A stretch of DNA of 48,474 nt, from the NCBI GenBank assembly GCA_910592005.1, contig CAJVPP010000105.1, forward strand, positions 1 to 48,474. The letters are read 5' to 3'. The stretch is from Funneliformis mosseae (taxonomy: Eukaryota; Glomeromycota; Glomeromycetes; Glomerales; Glomeraceae). The notes beneath the pieces are model-generated. The model made no database searches and was not told the origin of the DNA. It was given only the letters and a program-made list of their open reading frames with translations. A program made the translations under genes and the position numbers. Positions 47,901-48,474 of the stretch are shown piece by piece; within the stretch, counting starts at the first letter, position 1, and every line of letters starts with the position of its first letter.

Positions 47901-48026
47901 AATCACCTAAATTTTATTCAAAATACGTTGATTGCAAATTGCATAAACAAGTACTTCATCGAAACCAGCACCCTCGAGTTGTCCCTCCTCGTCAAAATTT
48001 CCAAAAAATAGGCCTGCATAACTCAT
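41968..48026 (-). CDS. TAF1: Transcription initiation factor TFIID subunit 1 (TAF1)
   Basis: This gene has 26 exons and 1301 residues. Exons: 48026-47955, 47863-47212, 47124-46931, 46836-46709, 46622-46592, 46516-46327, 46255-46224, 46144-46031, 45950-45756, 45658-45563, 45465-45302, 45204-44973, 44878-44759, 44693-44472, 44391-44265, 44184-44111, 44027-43887, 43810-43622, 43549-43440, 43348-43292, 43213-43075, 42992-42793, 42663-42623, 42527-42400, 42304-42212, 42132-41968. All junctions are GT-AG and every phase closes. The N-terminus MSYAGLFFGNFDEEGQLEG matches the TAF1 start. The conserved core (DUF3591) includes EEYPPILSNIGMG, FLIIRSKYFIRELKNLFVVG and GEGDPTGRGEGFSFIR (823-838). A CCHC zinc knuckle covers 1096-1111 and one bromodomain about 1195-1298, with the acetyl-lysine-binding Asn1275. 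It is the scaffold of TFIID, binding promoter DNA, TAF7 and acetylated histones. Confidence 0.92.
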
Positions 48027-48283
48027 TGTAATACGATCGAGAACTTCGAATATTAGATCTATTAAACGATCTACAATTAAACAATGAAAAAAAAGAATAA
48101 ACAAACTCAGTTTCTGATTTATAGACAAATTCGACAATCATGATTGAAAATAATACAAATAATTGATAATGATTGATATACCTAAAATTGCATCACGTGA
48201 GTCACATGACTTAAGCTAAATTTAATAATTTGCAGGCAAAAATAAACTTAATTCTAATAACATCTTATTTTTTAAATATTATA
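48027..48283 (-). promoter_or_regulatory. TAF1 promoter with CACGTG and Gcn4-type sites
   Basis: About 170 bases upstream of the TAF1 ATG, CACGTG (48194-48199) overlaps TGAGTCA (48198-48204), the reverse of the Gcn4/AP-1 consensus TGACTCA. Both are known fungal bHLH and bZIP binding motifs. An upstream frame (48137-48027) is in phase with the ATG but low-complexity, so I start the protein at 48026. Confidence 0.4.
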
Positions 48284-48474
48284 TACAGTGACTTCCATAA
48301 TTATTGTACCACTTCATTTTTAATTTTTAGATCGTGATACCTGAATAATTATGTGACTATAAGGCTAAAATTTTAAACCAATTTAAAGCCTGTAATCGGA
48401 TTTTTAATATATTTAAATTTGAGTATTACTTAATTTGTGGCTTTTTAAAAAATTTCTTTATATGCAATTTTTTC
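48284..48474 (+). mobile_element. Tc1/mariner-like transposon end, running off the window
   Basis: After a TA dinucleotide at 48284-48285 the sequence begins CAGTGACTTCCATAATTATT, a start of the Tc1/mariner type (CAGT after a TA target) and, from memory, a frequent terminal repeat in Rhizophagus. The rest of the element lies beyond the right edge, so the other inverted repeat cannot be seen. Confidence 0.5.

Noticed and set aside
1..48474. CRISPR arrays, operons, tRNA or rRNA genes
   Set aside because: No spaced direct repeats, no polycistronic spacing and no tRNA cloverleaf or rRNA segment was recognised by eye; the window is eukaryotic nuclear DNA. A tRNA scan would be decisive.

Overview
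This looks like nuclear DNA of a filamentous fungus. The best guess is an arbuscular mycorrhizal fungus of the Glomeromycotina, such as Rhizophagus. The evidence is short GT-AG introns of 67-127 nt, very AT-rich spacers full of poly-A/poly-T runs, decayed transposons, and typical gene families (Sel1-repeat proteins, zinc-ribbon protein kinases, F-box proteins). The species is inferred; no marker gene is present.

Layout. Positions 1-6.9 kb hold decayed mobile DNA on the minus strand: a broken LINE ORF1 relic with a CCHC zinc knuckle, a 167-bp hairpin repeat, the relic of an intron-containing gene, and a small plus-strand ORF frameshifted in a poly-A run, followed by a GC-richer island. Positions 9.1-15.2 kb form an extremely AT-rich block nearly without CpG. 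It contains a pogo/Tigger-like terminal repeat, a degenerate minisatellite and a fossil gene whose last zinc-ribbon exon is still open. Positions 16.6-33.2 kb are the gene-rich part: an O-fucosyltransferase-like type II membrane protein (+), an Smr-Sel1 fusion protein (-), a kinase with about 20 CxxC pairs (-), a broken kinase (+), a 134-bp TTAA-flanked MITE candidate, a three-domain enzyme (+), and a mitochondrial-type P-loop ATPase in six exons (-). Positions 33.2-40.0 kb are gene-poor. Positions 40.0-48.0 kb hold an F-box gene and a complete 26-exon gene for TFIID subunit TAF1, both on the minus strand. A Tc1/mariner-like end begins 189 bases before the right edge.

The most interesting locus is 27,552-30,738. 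It encodes a plant-type GDP-mannose 3,5-epimerase with its catalytic residues conserved, fused to two GT-A-like glycosyltransferase modules and C-terminal membrane segments. The arrangement suggests one membrane enzyme that makes an L-sugar nucleotide (GDP-L-galactose or GDP-L-gulose) and uses it. The O-fucosyltransferase-like gene about 10 kb upstream may act on related GDP-sugars, but the two genes are not adjacent and any link is speculative.

Spliced models were built by hand by following reading phase across GT-AG junctions. All exon phases close, but no transcript evidence was available.
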